Shown piece by piece: positions 1-6,045 of a DNA stretch of 10,900 bases (positions within the stretch are counted from its first letter, which is position 1; each line of letters starts with the position of its first letter). The position numbers and the translations under genes are program-made. This stretch comes from an uncultured bacterium. GTDB lineage: Bacteria > Bacillota > Clostridia > Lachnospirales > Lachnospiraceae. The stretch lies in NCBI GenBank assembly GCA_947088515.1, contig CAMUHA010000118.1, positions 1 through 10,900 on the forward strand. The letters are read 5' to 3'. Under the pieces are notes generated by a model. It worked only from the letters and a program-made list of their open reading frames with translations. It was not told the origin of the DNA and searched no databases.

Positions 1-961
1 ATTCCTTTCCGTTACCTGCAAGAACCTTAGCTAATGTGCGTCCTTCCATATTAGCGGAAGACCCCATAGGCGACCATTGGGCAGCTCCTGTTATGCGATT
101 GATAACCTGTACGCAGTCTCCTGCCGCATAAATATCCGGCAGATTTGTCTTCATTTCCTTATCTACCAGAATCGTCCCACGGTTCATGCCAATACCGCTT
201 CCATCCAAAAATGCAGTGTTAGGACGAATGCCTGCCGCCATAATTACCAAATTGCAGCTTAACATTCCAGCAGAAGTCTTTATGGCATTCACCCTGCCGT
301 CACCCAAAATTTCCTCTGCTTTTGTGCCTGTGATTACCCGGATGCCCTTCTTTAACAAATGTTTTTTACCAAAGGCAGCCATTTCCGGGTCTAAAATATT
401 GGGCATAATCTGGGGCGCAAAATCAATAACCGTGACAGAAACACCTTTTTGCTGAAGATTTTCTGCCATCTCCAATCCGATAAAACCAGCGCCTACCACT
501 ACCGCTTTTTTTACACCGTTTTCATCCACATACGCCCGTACTCCGATAGCATCCTGCGGTGTCCTTATTGTAAATACACCTTCCAGCTCCATCCCCTTTA
601 CAGGCGGAACAGCCGGAGACGCGCCTGTGGCAATTACCAGTTTGTCATAATGAAATACTTCTTCTTCTCCGTTCTTAACATCCTTAACCTTCACTGACTT
701 AGCCTTGGCATCAATGCCAATCGCTTCCTTTTCTGTCAGCACCTCAACTCCTGTAAGCGCCGCATACTTTTCAGGGGTATTGACAATTAGTTCCTCTCTC
801 TCCTGAATCAAGCCGCCTACATAATAGGGAAGTCCGCACCCCGCATAAGAAATATCCCTGCCCTTGGAGAGCAAAGTCACCTGTGCACTCCTGTCTTCCC
901 TTTTTAATTTTGCCGCTGTCTTCGTTCCTGCAGCAACACCTCCAATTACAAGTACCTTCAT
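1..961 (-). CDS. CoA-disulfide reductase / NADH oxidase-like flavoprotein (3' end outside window)
   Basis: This is a pyridine nucleotide-disulfide oxidoreductase; about 320 N-terminal residues are visible and the C-terminal dimerisation part lies beyond the left edge. The N-terminus has the FAD-binding stretch VIGGVAAGT (residues 5-13), followed by SYAGCGLPYY (38-47), whose single Cys42 matches the redox-active cysteine of the CoA-disulfide reductase/Nox/Npx subgroup. A second Rossmann motif, VVVGAGFIGLE, is the NAD(P)H site, and IYAAGDC near the visible end is the second FAD-contact motif. Family members reduce CoA disulfide, O2, peroxide or polysulfide with NAD(P)H in the cytoplasm. The visible part cannot tell these apart, nor show whether a rhodanese domain follows. 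The ATG at 961 has an AAGGAGGAG site a few bases upstream. That site overlaps the stop codon of the truncated S8 peptidase gene, so the two are probably co-transcribed. Confidence 0.9.
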   Translation of the reverse strand, partial: MKVLVIGGVAAGTKTAAKLKREDRSAQVTLLSKGRDISYAGCGLPYYVGGLIQEREELIVNTPEKYAALTGVEVLTEKEAIGIDAKAKSVKVKDVKNGEEEVFHYDKLVIATGASPAVPPVKGMELEGVFTIRTPQDAIGVRAYVDENGVKKAVVVGAGFIGLEMAENLQQKGVSVTVIDFAPQIMPNILDPEMAAFGKKHLLKKGIRVITGTKAEEILGDGRVNAIKTSAGMLSCNLVIMAAGIRPNTAFLDGSGIGMNRGTILVDKEMKTNLPDIYAAGDCVQVINRITGAAQWSPMGSSANMEGRTLAKVLAGNGKE

Positions 962-972
962 GTAACTCCTCC

Positions 973-1404
973 TTAAATATGATATGTTGACAATATAATA
1001 ACTCCATCCCCGGAGTCTATTACCGCAATCAAAACCCCCCTGCCTGTCAGATAAGGTTCCCGTATCGTAACCGGAAACACACAGGAAGCCTGCTTCCCTG
1101 AAAGGGTTGCGAAATAAAGTCTTTTAGGTTTTTCCACATATTCAATTTCATCTAATTGTGTAAACGTTTCAATAAGATTCTCTGGAATTGTGACAATTGC
1201 ATATCCGGCAATCAGCTCTTCCACACGGACCATCCCCTGCAGCCTTCCAATATCACCATTATATTTTACTATCAGCTCCCATGTGTTATCTTTTTCTGAA
1301 TAGCCAACTTCTAACTGACCGGATTTTTGTCTGTCTGCCTCTGTTGTCTCCAATGCTAAATTCAATAACGTTTCCAATTTTTGATTTGCCATAAAAACAC
1401 CCAT
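973..1404 (-). pseudogene. Truncated Csp-like S8 (subtilisin) peptidase: prodomain only
   Basis: The frame encodes about 143 residues resembling the N-terminus of clostridial S8-family (Csp-like) peptidases. It shows the helical MANQKLETLLNLAL start, a prodomain ending near EYVEKPKRLYF, and the opening of the catalytic domain, GRGVLIAVIDSG, whose Asp (about residue 130) would be the first triad residue. It then diverges into a short unrelated tail (DGVIILSTYHI) and stops. The His and Ser parts of the triad, normally several hundred residues more, are absent and are not found downstream, where another gene begins at once. The start at 1404 is preferred because an AGGA site lies 5 bases upstream; an ATG at 1392 (MANQK) is also possible, and the ATG at 1461 has no ribosome binding site. 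It is probably a deletion remnant, but the prodomain frame is undamaged, so a stand-alone propeptide product cannot be excluded. Confidence 0.75.
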
Positions 1405-1437
1405 AGCTTTCCTGCTATCTGTTAACCTTAAGCTATG
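1402..1437 (-). promoter_or_regulatory. Inverted repeat around the start of the truncated S8 gene
   Basis: An exact 8-bp inverted repeat (arms 1402-1409 and 1430-1437, CATAGCTT/AAGCTATG, 20-base loop) lies at the 5' end of the truncated peptidase gene. In minus-strand RNA, the ATG at 1404 would be in the descending arm and the AGGA ribosome binding site at the loop/stem boundary. It could therefore hide the start. This is seen in the sequence only; any function is inferred, and an 8-bp repeat may be chance. Confidence 0.35.
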
Positions 1438-1501
1438 CGGCCTGATAAACCCCTGTGTCATTTATAAAAATTTTGGGCATTTTATTCTATGTCTGATTAC
1501 T

Positions 1502-1510
1502 ATTATATCA
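1502..1510 (-). promoter_or_regulatory. Candidate extended -10 promoter for the S8 remnant / flavoprotein unit
   Basis: On the minus strand this reads TGATATAAT: a perfect TATAAT -10 box (1502-1507) preceded by the TGn extension. No good -35 box is visible at 17 bases, which is acceptable for extended -10 promoters. It lies about 100 bases upstream of the truncated peptidase start and would also serve the flavoprotein gene downstream, since no terminator is seen between them. Confidence 0.45.
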
Positions 1511-1551
1511 ATATAGTCACTAAAAATCTATCCTGTTCCCCTATTTTAAAA

Positions 1552-1579
1552 TTGAATATTTTCCGATATAATATAAAAT
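1552..1579 (+). promoter_or_regulatory. Candidate sigma-A promoter for the AraC-family gene
   Basis: TTGAAT at 1552-1557 and TAAAAT at 1574-1579 are separated by 16 bases, within a very AT-rich stretch about 50 bases before the AraC-type start codon. A TATAAT at 1567-1572 is also present but lacks a matching -35. The boxes are reasonable but the region is so AT-rich that chance matches are likely. Confidence 0.4.
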
Positions 1580-1617
1580 AAAGATATAGCAACCATTTGA
1601 ACATTCCTGCCAAAGAT

Positions 1618-1626
1618 AAGGAGGTG
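1618..1626 (+). promoter_or_regulatory. Ribosome binding site fixing the AraC-family start
   Basis: AAGGAGGTG is a near-perfect Shine-Dalgarno sequence whose AGGAGG core ends 5 bases before the ATG at 1630. It favours that ATG over the upstream in-frame TTG at 1597, which would place this motif inside the coding region. Confidence 0.85.
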
Positions 1627-1629
1627 CCT

Positions 1630-2601
1630 ATGCAAGTACCTGAAAATTCTGACAGAAATCTTTCCAGTGGCAAATCGCTTACAGATGGCGAACTCGGCTA
1701 TCCAGTTCATATTTCTTTTCTTGAACTGTCCAAAATGTATCTACAGAAAATTCTCTGGAACTGGCACCCGGAAATTGAGATTATGTATGTCTGCCAGGGG
1801 GAAGCAAGTCTGATTACGGATGATAAGAAAATCCAGATACAATCGGGACAAGGGGTTTTTATTGGCCAGAATGTAATACATTCTGTACTTTCTCCAGACT
1901 CTTCCGAAGAATGCTGTCTATATTCCATAACATTCCACCCCTCTTTTCTCTTCGGATACGGAAATACTCTTATGAATGATAAGTTCCTGTCCCCACTGCT
2001 AAGTTCTCCTGCATATCGTGTCATACCACTAAATAAACAAACACCTGCTTTTGATGAATTAATCGCTGCTGTCCATTCTATAATTTGCGCCAATCAGGAA
2101 AAGAAGTATGGTTATGAATTAATCACTAAATCCTGCCTTTGCCAATTTTGGATTTCCCTGCTTGAAAACCTTATTCCGCCAAACATAAGAAGCAGTCTTC
2201 AGGACAGCCTTCCCCTTGATGAAATCAGGGTAAAGGAAGCCATCATGTATATGGAAGAGCACTACTTTGAGCATATTTCTCTAAAACAGATAGCTGACTT
2301 TGTCCATATCAGCAAAAGTGAATGCTGCCGTTGTTTCAAAAGGACCCTGCAGCTTTCCCCAATTGAATACTTAATGAGATACCGGATATTTAAAGCCGTC
2401 AGTCTGATACAAAGCGGCGCCCCTGCTGCACGTTCCATATCAGAACTTGCTTTTAATGTAGGATTTAATAACGTTAGTTATTTTAATAAGGTTTTCAAGC
2501 AATATATAAACTGCACCCCAAGCGAGTATCGGAAAGGAATTAAAGAAGCGCCTCAAAACGCTCTCACCCTTCCTGAATTACCAGCGAATCCATATGATTA
2601 A
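1630..2601 (+). CDS. AraC-family transcriptional regulator with N-terminal cupin domain
   Basis: This 323-residue protein has the usual two-part layout of sugar- or metabolite-sensing AraC regulators. Residues about 25-130 form a cupin-type effector/dimerisation domain, with WNWHPEIEIMYVCQGE (43-58) and a GQGVFIGQNVIHSV strand (74-87). Residues about 200-303 form the DNA-binding domain with two helix-turn-helix units: ISLKQIADFVHISKSECCRCFKRTL (first HTH) and the family signature from SISELAFNVGFNNVSYFNKVFK to TPSEYRK (second HTH). The length is normal for the family. It is divergent from the S8 remnant/flavoprotein unit and convergent with the FMN-dehydrogenase-like gene, overlapping the latter's 3' end by 38 bp. 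The divergent unit is the more natural regulatory target, but this is inference; the ligand is unknown. Confidence 0.93.
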   Translation: MQVPENSDRNLSSGKSLTDGELGYPVHISFLELSKMYLQKILWNWHPEIEIMYVCQGEASLITDDKKIQIQSGQGVFIGQNVIHSVLSPDSSEECCLYSITFHPSFLFGYGNTLMNDKFLSPLLSSPAYRVIPLNKQTPAFDELIAAVHSIICANQEKKYGYELITKSCLCQFWISLLENLIPPNIRSSLQDSLPLDEIRVKEAIMYMEEHYFEHISLKQIADFVHISKSECCRCFKRTLQLSPIEYLMRYRIFKAVSLIQSGAPAARSISELAFNVGFNNVSYFNKVFKQYINCTPSEYRKGIKEAPQNALTLPELPANPYD

Positions 2602-3403
2602 GGTCAAAGCAGCCTGTTTGAGCCATAAAACCCATTAGTTCATCATTCACCCGGTTTATAGAATCAAACAAAGCTCCCCCCTCTCCCATGGACTGCCGGA
2701 TGCAGACTCCATCCGCTCCCAGCGCAAGAGCCTTAAAAGCATTTTCACCACTATTAATTTTCCAGTCCAGAAATACCGGCGCCTGTCCGCCTGCCACCTT
2801 TTTGATATCCCGCAGTATCCTAGATAGCGGCAGTGCGGCAGGATACGGACGGGAGCAGGCAATGAAAAGCCCCTCCACACCTGCTTCAAGGCTTTTGTAG
2901 GCATCCTGCATACTCAATACTCCCTTTACCACAAATGGCCGGGAAGCATTTTTAACAAGCATACTGATTTCTTCCACACTTTTGGGAGCCATATGGTGTC
3001 CTGAAGCAATGTTATATTCCCCTTTTTGGTTAAATGCACCGGCAATGTCTATTCCTACTGCAAATGCCCCATGTTTTTCTGCTCTTTTTATCTTTTCAAT
3101 AATAATCTGATTGTCTGCATATGGTTTTATTATGCTGATAATTTTGGCGCCTGTAGCGGCCATTTGAATCAATTCTTTTTCATCTTCCACATCCGTAAAG
3201 GCTGCCGCCCCTGCCCTGTAAGCATCCTTTGCAGCCTCCTCTCCTTTATTTTCCGGTGTATTTTTTTCTCCCTCAGATTCTATTGCTGCCATAACTGGTG
3301 TTGAAAATTTCTCCCCATATAAGGTAAAGGATGTATCCGGTTTCCTACTGTCAATATACCGTCTTTCAATCCAAAGAGAATCAAAATTGTTTTTTTCTTC
3401 CAT
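2564..3403 (-). CDS. Alpha-hydroxy-acid oxidase-like (FMN-dependent dehydrogenase family) protein with altered active site
   Basis: This 279-residue TIM-barrel-type protein resembles the clostridial alpha-hydroxy-acid-oxidizing (LldD/LctO-like) family. Recognisable parts are the LYGEKFSTPVMAA strand (28-40), TIKP-like IIKPYAD (91-97), a MAPKSVEEI helix (138-146), PFVVKGV with the conserved Lys160, and FKALALGADGV (223-233). However, the family's SNHGGR segment reads ACSRPYP (182-188), DGGIRTG reads DWKINSG (213-219), and the following GRP phosphate-site motif reads RQSMG (236-240). The catalytic His and the FMN-phosphate contacts therefore look lost. The Cys-rich N-terminal extension of many homologues is also missing. 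The frame is intact with AAAGGAG 5 bases before the ATG, so it is probably expressed, but not as a normal oxidase. Its own promoter lies just upstream, so it is separate from the T7SS operon. Confidence 0.8.
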   Translation of the reverse strand: MEEKNNFDSLWIERRYIDSRKPDTSFTLYGEKFSTPVMAAIESEGEKNTPENKGEEAAKDAYRAGAAAFTDVEDEKELIQMAATGAKIISIIKPYADNQIIIEKIKRAEKHGAFAVGIDIAGAFNQKGEYNIASGHHMAPKSVEEISMLVKNASRPFVVKGVLSMQDAYKSLEAGVEGLFIACSRPYPAALPLSRILRDIKKVAGGQAPVFLDWKINSGENAFKALALGADGVCIRQSMGEGGALFDSINRVNDELMGFMAQTGCFDLNHMDSLVIQEG

Positions 3404-3459
3404 ACCTGCTCCTTTCCGCCAGAATAATCAGCAAAGTAAGCGATGTCTGCTGTCTTTTT

Positions 3460-3488
3460 ATCTTAATGAATAAAAAAATAAAAGTCAA
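3460..3488 (-). promoter_or_regulatory. Sigma-A promoter for the alpha-hydroxy-acid oxidase-like gene
   Basis: On the minus strand, TTGACT (3483-3488; 5/6 match to the -35 consensus) and TAAGAT (3460-3465; 4/6 match to the -10) are exactly 17 bases apart. They lie about 57 bases upstream of the ATG at 3403. This is the clearest promoter in the window and sits in the gap after the T7SS hydrolase gene. Confidence 0.7.
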
Positions 3489-3506
3489 TCTTGTCTCTTT
3501 GATTAC
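3470..3506 (-). terminator. Weak candidate terminator after the T7SS hydrolase
   Basis: On the minus strand, GTAATC and GATTGAC can pair (6 bp with one bulged G, 10-base loop), followed by a T-rich tract with a run of seven T. It lies 9 bases after the hydrolase stop codon. The stem is short and overlaps the -35 box of the next promoter, so it would be a leaky terminator at best. Confidence 0.25.
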
Positions 3507-3514
3507 CTGCATAT

Positions 3515-4873
3515 TCAGTAATCTTTCAGATTGCTACTATCCCATATTTCATAACTTCTCACTGCTTCCTCCTGAAACTGTGCCAGTTTCAGCATACTTT
3601 TTACAAGTTCGCTCCCCCTTGCCGCCGAAAGCTTTATTCTGTGATAATAAGACGCCGCTCCCTTCATATAAAGAGGAACAGACTCTGCTATTTTTACTGC
3701 TTCTTCCATCGCCTTTTCTATTTGGCCTGCTATCTCCTTCCACTTATACACCCCATTCCAAAGCCCTGGAGTCTTTGCCTGCAAAACCAGACTTCCCGGA
3801 AGCCTTCCAGAAAGCATTTCTTTTGTTCCAAGGCATGTTAAAAGTCTCTTTCCCTCATCTTCTTTTAAGAGGCTGTCTGAAATCAGGGGAATTCCTTGAA
3901 AAGCAAAGTCCTTTACATCCTTCATAGTGAGCTTTTCTCCGTTAATTCCCTTTTTACTGCCTGCCATGGCTTCCATAAGCTGCATAATAACTGCCGCACA
4001 TCCATCTCTCTTATCCGAAGGAAGTTTCATCATTCCTTCGGACAACGCTGCAGCGTATTCCCCCAGCTCTCCTCTTCCTCCCACATCCTTGTTTTTTCTG
4101 CCTCCAAAGACGGTAACATAACAGCCCCTGCTTCCATCAAAGCATAATGTCGCGAACATGTACTTAATATCATGGTATCCTACAAAATTACTTTTTTCTA
4201 CAGGTGTTTCTATGTATCTGATATTTTCTTTGGGAATAATAGAAATTCCGAGAGCGCTGACATAATCATTTTCCCCGTAAATTCCCTGTAACTTTTCTCT
4301 TCTCTCCCTGTACTCTTCCTCACCATATTTCTTCTTCCATTCTGTAACTGCCTCCTCTGAAAACCCCTGCCCATCTACCGAATAACATACATCCACAAAA
4401 TCATTATATTTTGTTTCCATAGTAACAAACTGCGCCTTGTTTCCCCCTTTAGAATGGCCGGTCACTATCAGCCTCTGGTCTTTGCTGATATTTATGGTTT
4501 CCATCACCTCTTCGAAATAAGCAAGCGCATGGCTTTGCTGGACAGTAACTGCTTGGGTCATTCCAATTCCATTATCCGGCCATTCCCCATCACCTGTTCC
4601 ACGGTAAACCACATATACGCTGCTTTCATCCGGACTTTTAAAAGTACATGCAGCAGTACCTTTATCATATCCCATGTTAACACTTTGGCAGCAAACAGAC
4701 AATTTCCCTATTTCATCATTTTTGACAGCCTCTTTAAGCACTGTATACTCTCCGGCATGGGCGCCTCCTCCTCCATAATCCGGATGGCCTTCCAGACTTT
4801 TTATAATCTCTTTTAGTGAAGCGCCGTCTAATGCCTCTTTATAGTCCAGATACATAAAAGTATCCAGTATCAT
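3515..4873 (-). CDS. Lipase_3/DUF2974-like alpha/beta hydrolase, candidate T7SS effector
   Basis: The protein is 452 residues from the ATG at 4873. Residues about 80-260 form an alpha/beta-hydrolase domain of the DUF2974/Mbeg1-like type: VYVVYRGTGDGEW (87-99, oxyanion-side strand), LIVTGHSKGGNKA (135-147) with nucleophile Ser141, ENDYVSALG (201-209) with likely Asp203, and GYHD (232-235) with likely His234. These triad assignments are by motif only. Residues about 325-452 are mostly helical, contain a WNG tripeptide (372-374) and end with YEIWD (441-445), a YxxxD motif like the T7SS export signal. No Sec signal peptide or transmembrane segment is visible. It is the last gene after five WXG100-like genes, fitting a secreted lipase/esterase with an N-terminal toxin and C-terminal targeting region, as described for staphylococcal TslA. 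The ribosome binding site before 4873 is poor (AGAGG, 11 bases away); see the alternative start at 4906. Confidence 0.82.
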   Translation of the reverse strand: MILDTFMYLDYKEALDGASLKEIIKSLEGHPDYGGGGAHAGEYTVLKEAVKNDEIGKLSVCCQSVNMGYDKGTAACTFKSPDESSVYVVYRGTGDGEWPDNGIGMTQAVTVQQSHALAYFEEVMETINISKDQRLIVTGHSKGGNKAQFVTMETKYNDFVDVCYSVDGQGFSEEAVTEWKKKYGEEEYRERREKLQGIYGENDYVSALGISIIPKENIRYIETPVEKSNFVGYHDIKYMFATLCFDGSRGCYVTVFGGRKNKDVGGRGELGEYAAALSEGMMKLPSDKRDGCAAVIMQLMEAMAGSKKGINGEKLTMKDVKDFAFQGIPLISDSLLKEDEGKRLLTCLGTKEMLSGRLPGSLVLQAKTPGLWNGVYKWKEIAGQIEKAMEEAVKIAESVPLYMKGAASYYHRIKLSAARGSELVKSMLKLAQFQEEAVRSYEIWDSSNLKDY

Positions 4874-4906
4874 ACTGATTTCTGCCTCTGAGACTTTCTC
4901 GTTTAT
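4874..4906 (-). other. Possible N-terminal extension of the hydrolase from an ATA codon
   Basis: Eleven in-frame codons directly upstream of the annotated ATG encode (I)NEKVSEAEIS with no stop. They continue smoothly into MILDTFMYLDY, giving one amphipathic N-terminal helix. The first of them is ATA (4904-4906), about 10 bases after the purine-rich GGAAGGGGG site, which is a stronger ribosome binding site than that before the ATG at 4873. Two stops (TGA, TAA) lie just upstream, and there is no ATG, GTG or TTG in the stretch. Either a rare non-AUG start is used or an ATG has mutated. This is inference from the sequence. Confidence 0.4.
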
Positions 4907-4989
4907 ACCTTATCATCCCCCTTCCTTCCCCAAGCTTTCCCAGATAGTCCACACGAAATATTTTGAGAATAGCTTTGGGCTGCTGTGCT

Positions 4990-5049
4990 GCAGGCAAATG
5001 CAAAACTTATATACTTTCTGTTCCATTTATCCATTTCACAATTGCCTGC
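4990..5049. repeat. Large imperfect hairpin in the gap before the hydrolase gene
   Basis: The arms 4990-5005 and 5034-5049 pair over 16 positions with one mismatch, starting with a perfect outer 8 bp (GCAGGCAA/TTGCCTGC); two inner pairs are G-U in minus-strand RNA. The loop is 28 bases. On the plus strand the structure is followed by six T (5050-5055), so it resembles a terminator for antisense transcription. In the operon mRNA it lies between the last WXG100 stop and the hydrolase start, where it could act as a processing or stability element. Confidence 0.55.
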
Positions 5050-5071
5050 TTTTTTACTGTTAAGAATATTT

Positions 5072-5386
5072 TTACATCACTACATTGGCATTTAGGCTGC
5101 CGCCCTGCTGGGTATTTCCTGCCTCTGCCCTTTGATACTGACCTGCCATTTCATGTAAATCTTTTACATGCTCCTGTACCATTCGGTAGAGCCTGTCCAT
5201 ATCCGCCTGCAGGGAATTAAACTTGTTTCCATATGCCTGGGCTGCTTCCCCCTGCCATATCCCCTTCATCCCCTGGACTTGCGACATCATTTCACTTGTC
5301 AGATTTTTAATCTGGCTGCCAGTCGTTGCAAATTCTCCTGATGTCTGTAATAGTTTTTCTGGTGTAACTTTTAAAATTCCTTCCAT
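5072..5386 (-). CDS. WXG100 family protein (canonical, EsxA-like)
   Basis: This is a 104-residue WXG100 protein, expected to form a two-helix hairpin that dimerises and is exported by EssC. The WXG motif is W44-Q-G46 at the turn (KGIWQGEAAQAYGNKF), and a YxxxE export motif is at Y84-E88 (YQRAE), both at the usual spacing. A short Gly/Asn-rich tail follows (residues 89-104). Its N-terminus, KVTPEKLLQ, resembles RVTPEYLLQ of the protein encoded at 6026-6322 in the same register, indicating that the two are paralogues. AGGAGG lies 7 bases before the ATG. It is the most canonical of the five small proteins and sits nearest the hydrolase. It could be a structural T7SS substrate or the hydrolase's partner. 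Confidence 0.93.
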   Translation of the reverse strand: MEGILKVTPEKLLQTSGEFATTGSQIKNLTSEMMSQVQGMKGIWQGEAAQAYGNKFNSLQADMDRLYRMVQEHVKDLHEMAGQYQRAEAGNTQQGGSLNANVVM

Positions 5387-5409
5387 AGTATTCCTCCTTC
5401 TCCCAAAAA

Positions 5410-5709
5410 TTAATAACTTCTTGTTGCTGCAATTTCCCTGTTTCTTGCCTCTGCCTGTTCATATCTTGCTGCAATTTCCAAAAGCGCCTGTACATATTGG
5501 ACAATCAACTGGTAAAAAGCTTCCATTTGCTGCCGGTCACGGATAAATGCCTGATGAAAAACATCCTTCGCCTGTCCTTCCCACATGGCGCATAGCGCTC
5601 CTTCTTGCTCTCCCAACTCTGTAGTTTTCGCTCTAAACTGACTGTTAAGCTCCGAAATTCTTCCCGCCCTGCCGCGCAGTTCTGATGACGTTACCTGAAA
5701 AAATGACAT
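5410..5709 (-). CDS. WXG100 family protein (canonical)
   Basis: This is a 99-residue WXG100 protein with W43-E-G45 (AMWEGQAKDVF) and YxxxE at Y83-E87 (YEQAE). Both helices are polar and heptad-like (RISELNSQFRAKTTELGEQ before the turn, QMEAFYQLIVQYVQALLEIAARYEQ after it). AGGAGG lies 6 bases before the ATG, and the gap to the next gene is 23 bases, so they form one operon. The tail AATRSY resembles the AATRIYL end of the next protein upstream (5734-6045), and the two 3' ends share the 13-base string TTCTTGTTGCTGC on the plus strand, suggesting a local duplication. It probably pairs with another WXG100 protein in the array or serves the downstream hydrolase; which is not determinable here. Confidence 0.92.
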   Translation of the reverse strand: MSFFQVTSSELRGRAGRISELNSQFRAKTTELGEQEGALCAMWEGQAKDVFHQAFIRDRQQMEAFYQLIVQYVQALLEIAARYEQAEARNREIAATRSY

Positions 5710-5733
5710 AATAATCCTCCTGTTCTTATTTCA

Positions 5734-6045
5734 CTAAAGATAAATTCTTGTTGCTGCCAACTGGCAATTCAGCATTTCAATCTGGTACATTTTTTTAGCC
5801 TGTTCTTCCATTTCCCCTGATATCACCAGAAGCGTATCAGCTTCTGCCGCAATCCGGGTACTTATCCCCGCCTCCTTTCCTGACAAAATATCTTCACAGG
5901 CGCTATTCCAACAACTTTTATTTTCACAGACAACCTGCATCAGCTCTTCTTGTGCTTTTTCTTTCAAAGCTATTGCCAAATTACGGAGCTGCTCTGAAAG
6001 CTGCATAATCTCAGTAAAATACATTTCAATTTTCTGGGGCGACAT
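5734..6045 (-). CDS. Divergent WXG100-like protein with W-x-S turn
   Basis: This 103-residue helical protein has the size and place of a WXG100 protein. The turn reads SCWNSACEDIL, so the tryptophan (W46) is kept but the glycine is Ser48. No YxxxD/E motif is present at the C-terminus (YQIEM at 87-91). The start at 6045 (MSPQKIEMYF) is chosen because AAAGGAG lies about 8 bases upstream; an in-frame ATG at 6102 lies deep inside the previous gene and has no such site. From 6045 the gene overlaps the end of the upstream gene by 20 bp, implying translational coupling. It resembles the small helical partner proteins (Lap-like) that accompany T7SS effectors, but that assignment is inference. Confidence 0.8.
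   Translation of the reverse strand: MSPQKIEMYFTEIMQLSEQLRNLAIALKEKAQEELMQVVCENKSCWNSACEDILSGKEAGISTRIAAEADTLLVISGEMEEQAKKMYQIEMLNCQLAATRIYL

Larger units (their letters stand above)
4874..5071. other. 198-bp gap inside the T7SS operon
   Basis: This is the longest gene-free stretch in the operon. It contains the large inverted repeat at 4990-5049, the purine-rich GGAAGGGGG ribosome-binding-like site near 4917-4925 (minus strand), and the possible hydrolase extension at 4874-4906. No convincing sigma-A promoter pair was found; the best pair, TTCTCA with TATCTG, is poor. The hydrolase is therefore probably read from the operon transcript. Confidence 0.5.

Noticed and set aside
1597..1629. Upstream TTG start for the AraC-type regulator
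   Set aside because: The near-perfect AAGGAGGTG site would lie inside the coding region; the ATG at 1630 is at ideal spacing.
3331..3927. 198-residue open frame on the plus strand
   Set aside because: It spans the promoter region and the reverse of the hydrolase C-terminus; composition and lack of a start signal mark it as a shadow frame.
4839..4916. A 25-codon minus-strand frame starting at the ATG next to GGAAGGGGG and overlapping the hydrolase start
   Set aside because: The purine-rich site is almost against the ATG and the peptide has no family features. Translational coupling to the hydrolase is conceivable but not supported beyond position.
4903..5034. A 43-codon minus-strand frame (MDKWNRKYISFAF...) in the gap before the hydrolase
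   Set aside because: No good ribosome binding site, atypical composition, no recognisable domain, and it runs through the inverted repeat; most likely chance.
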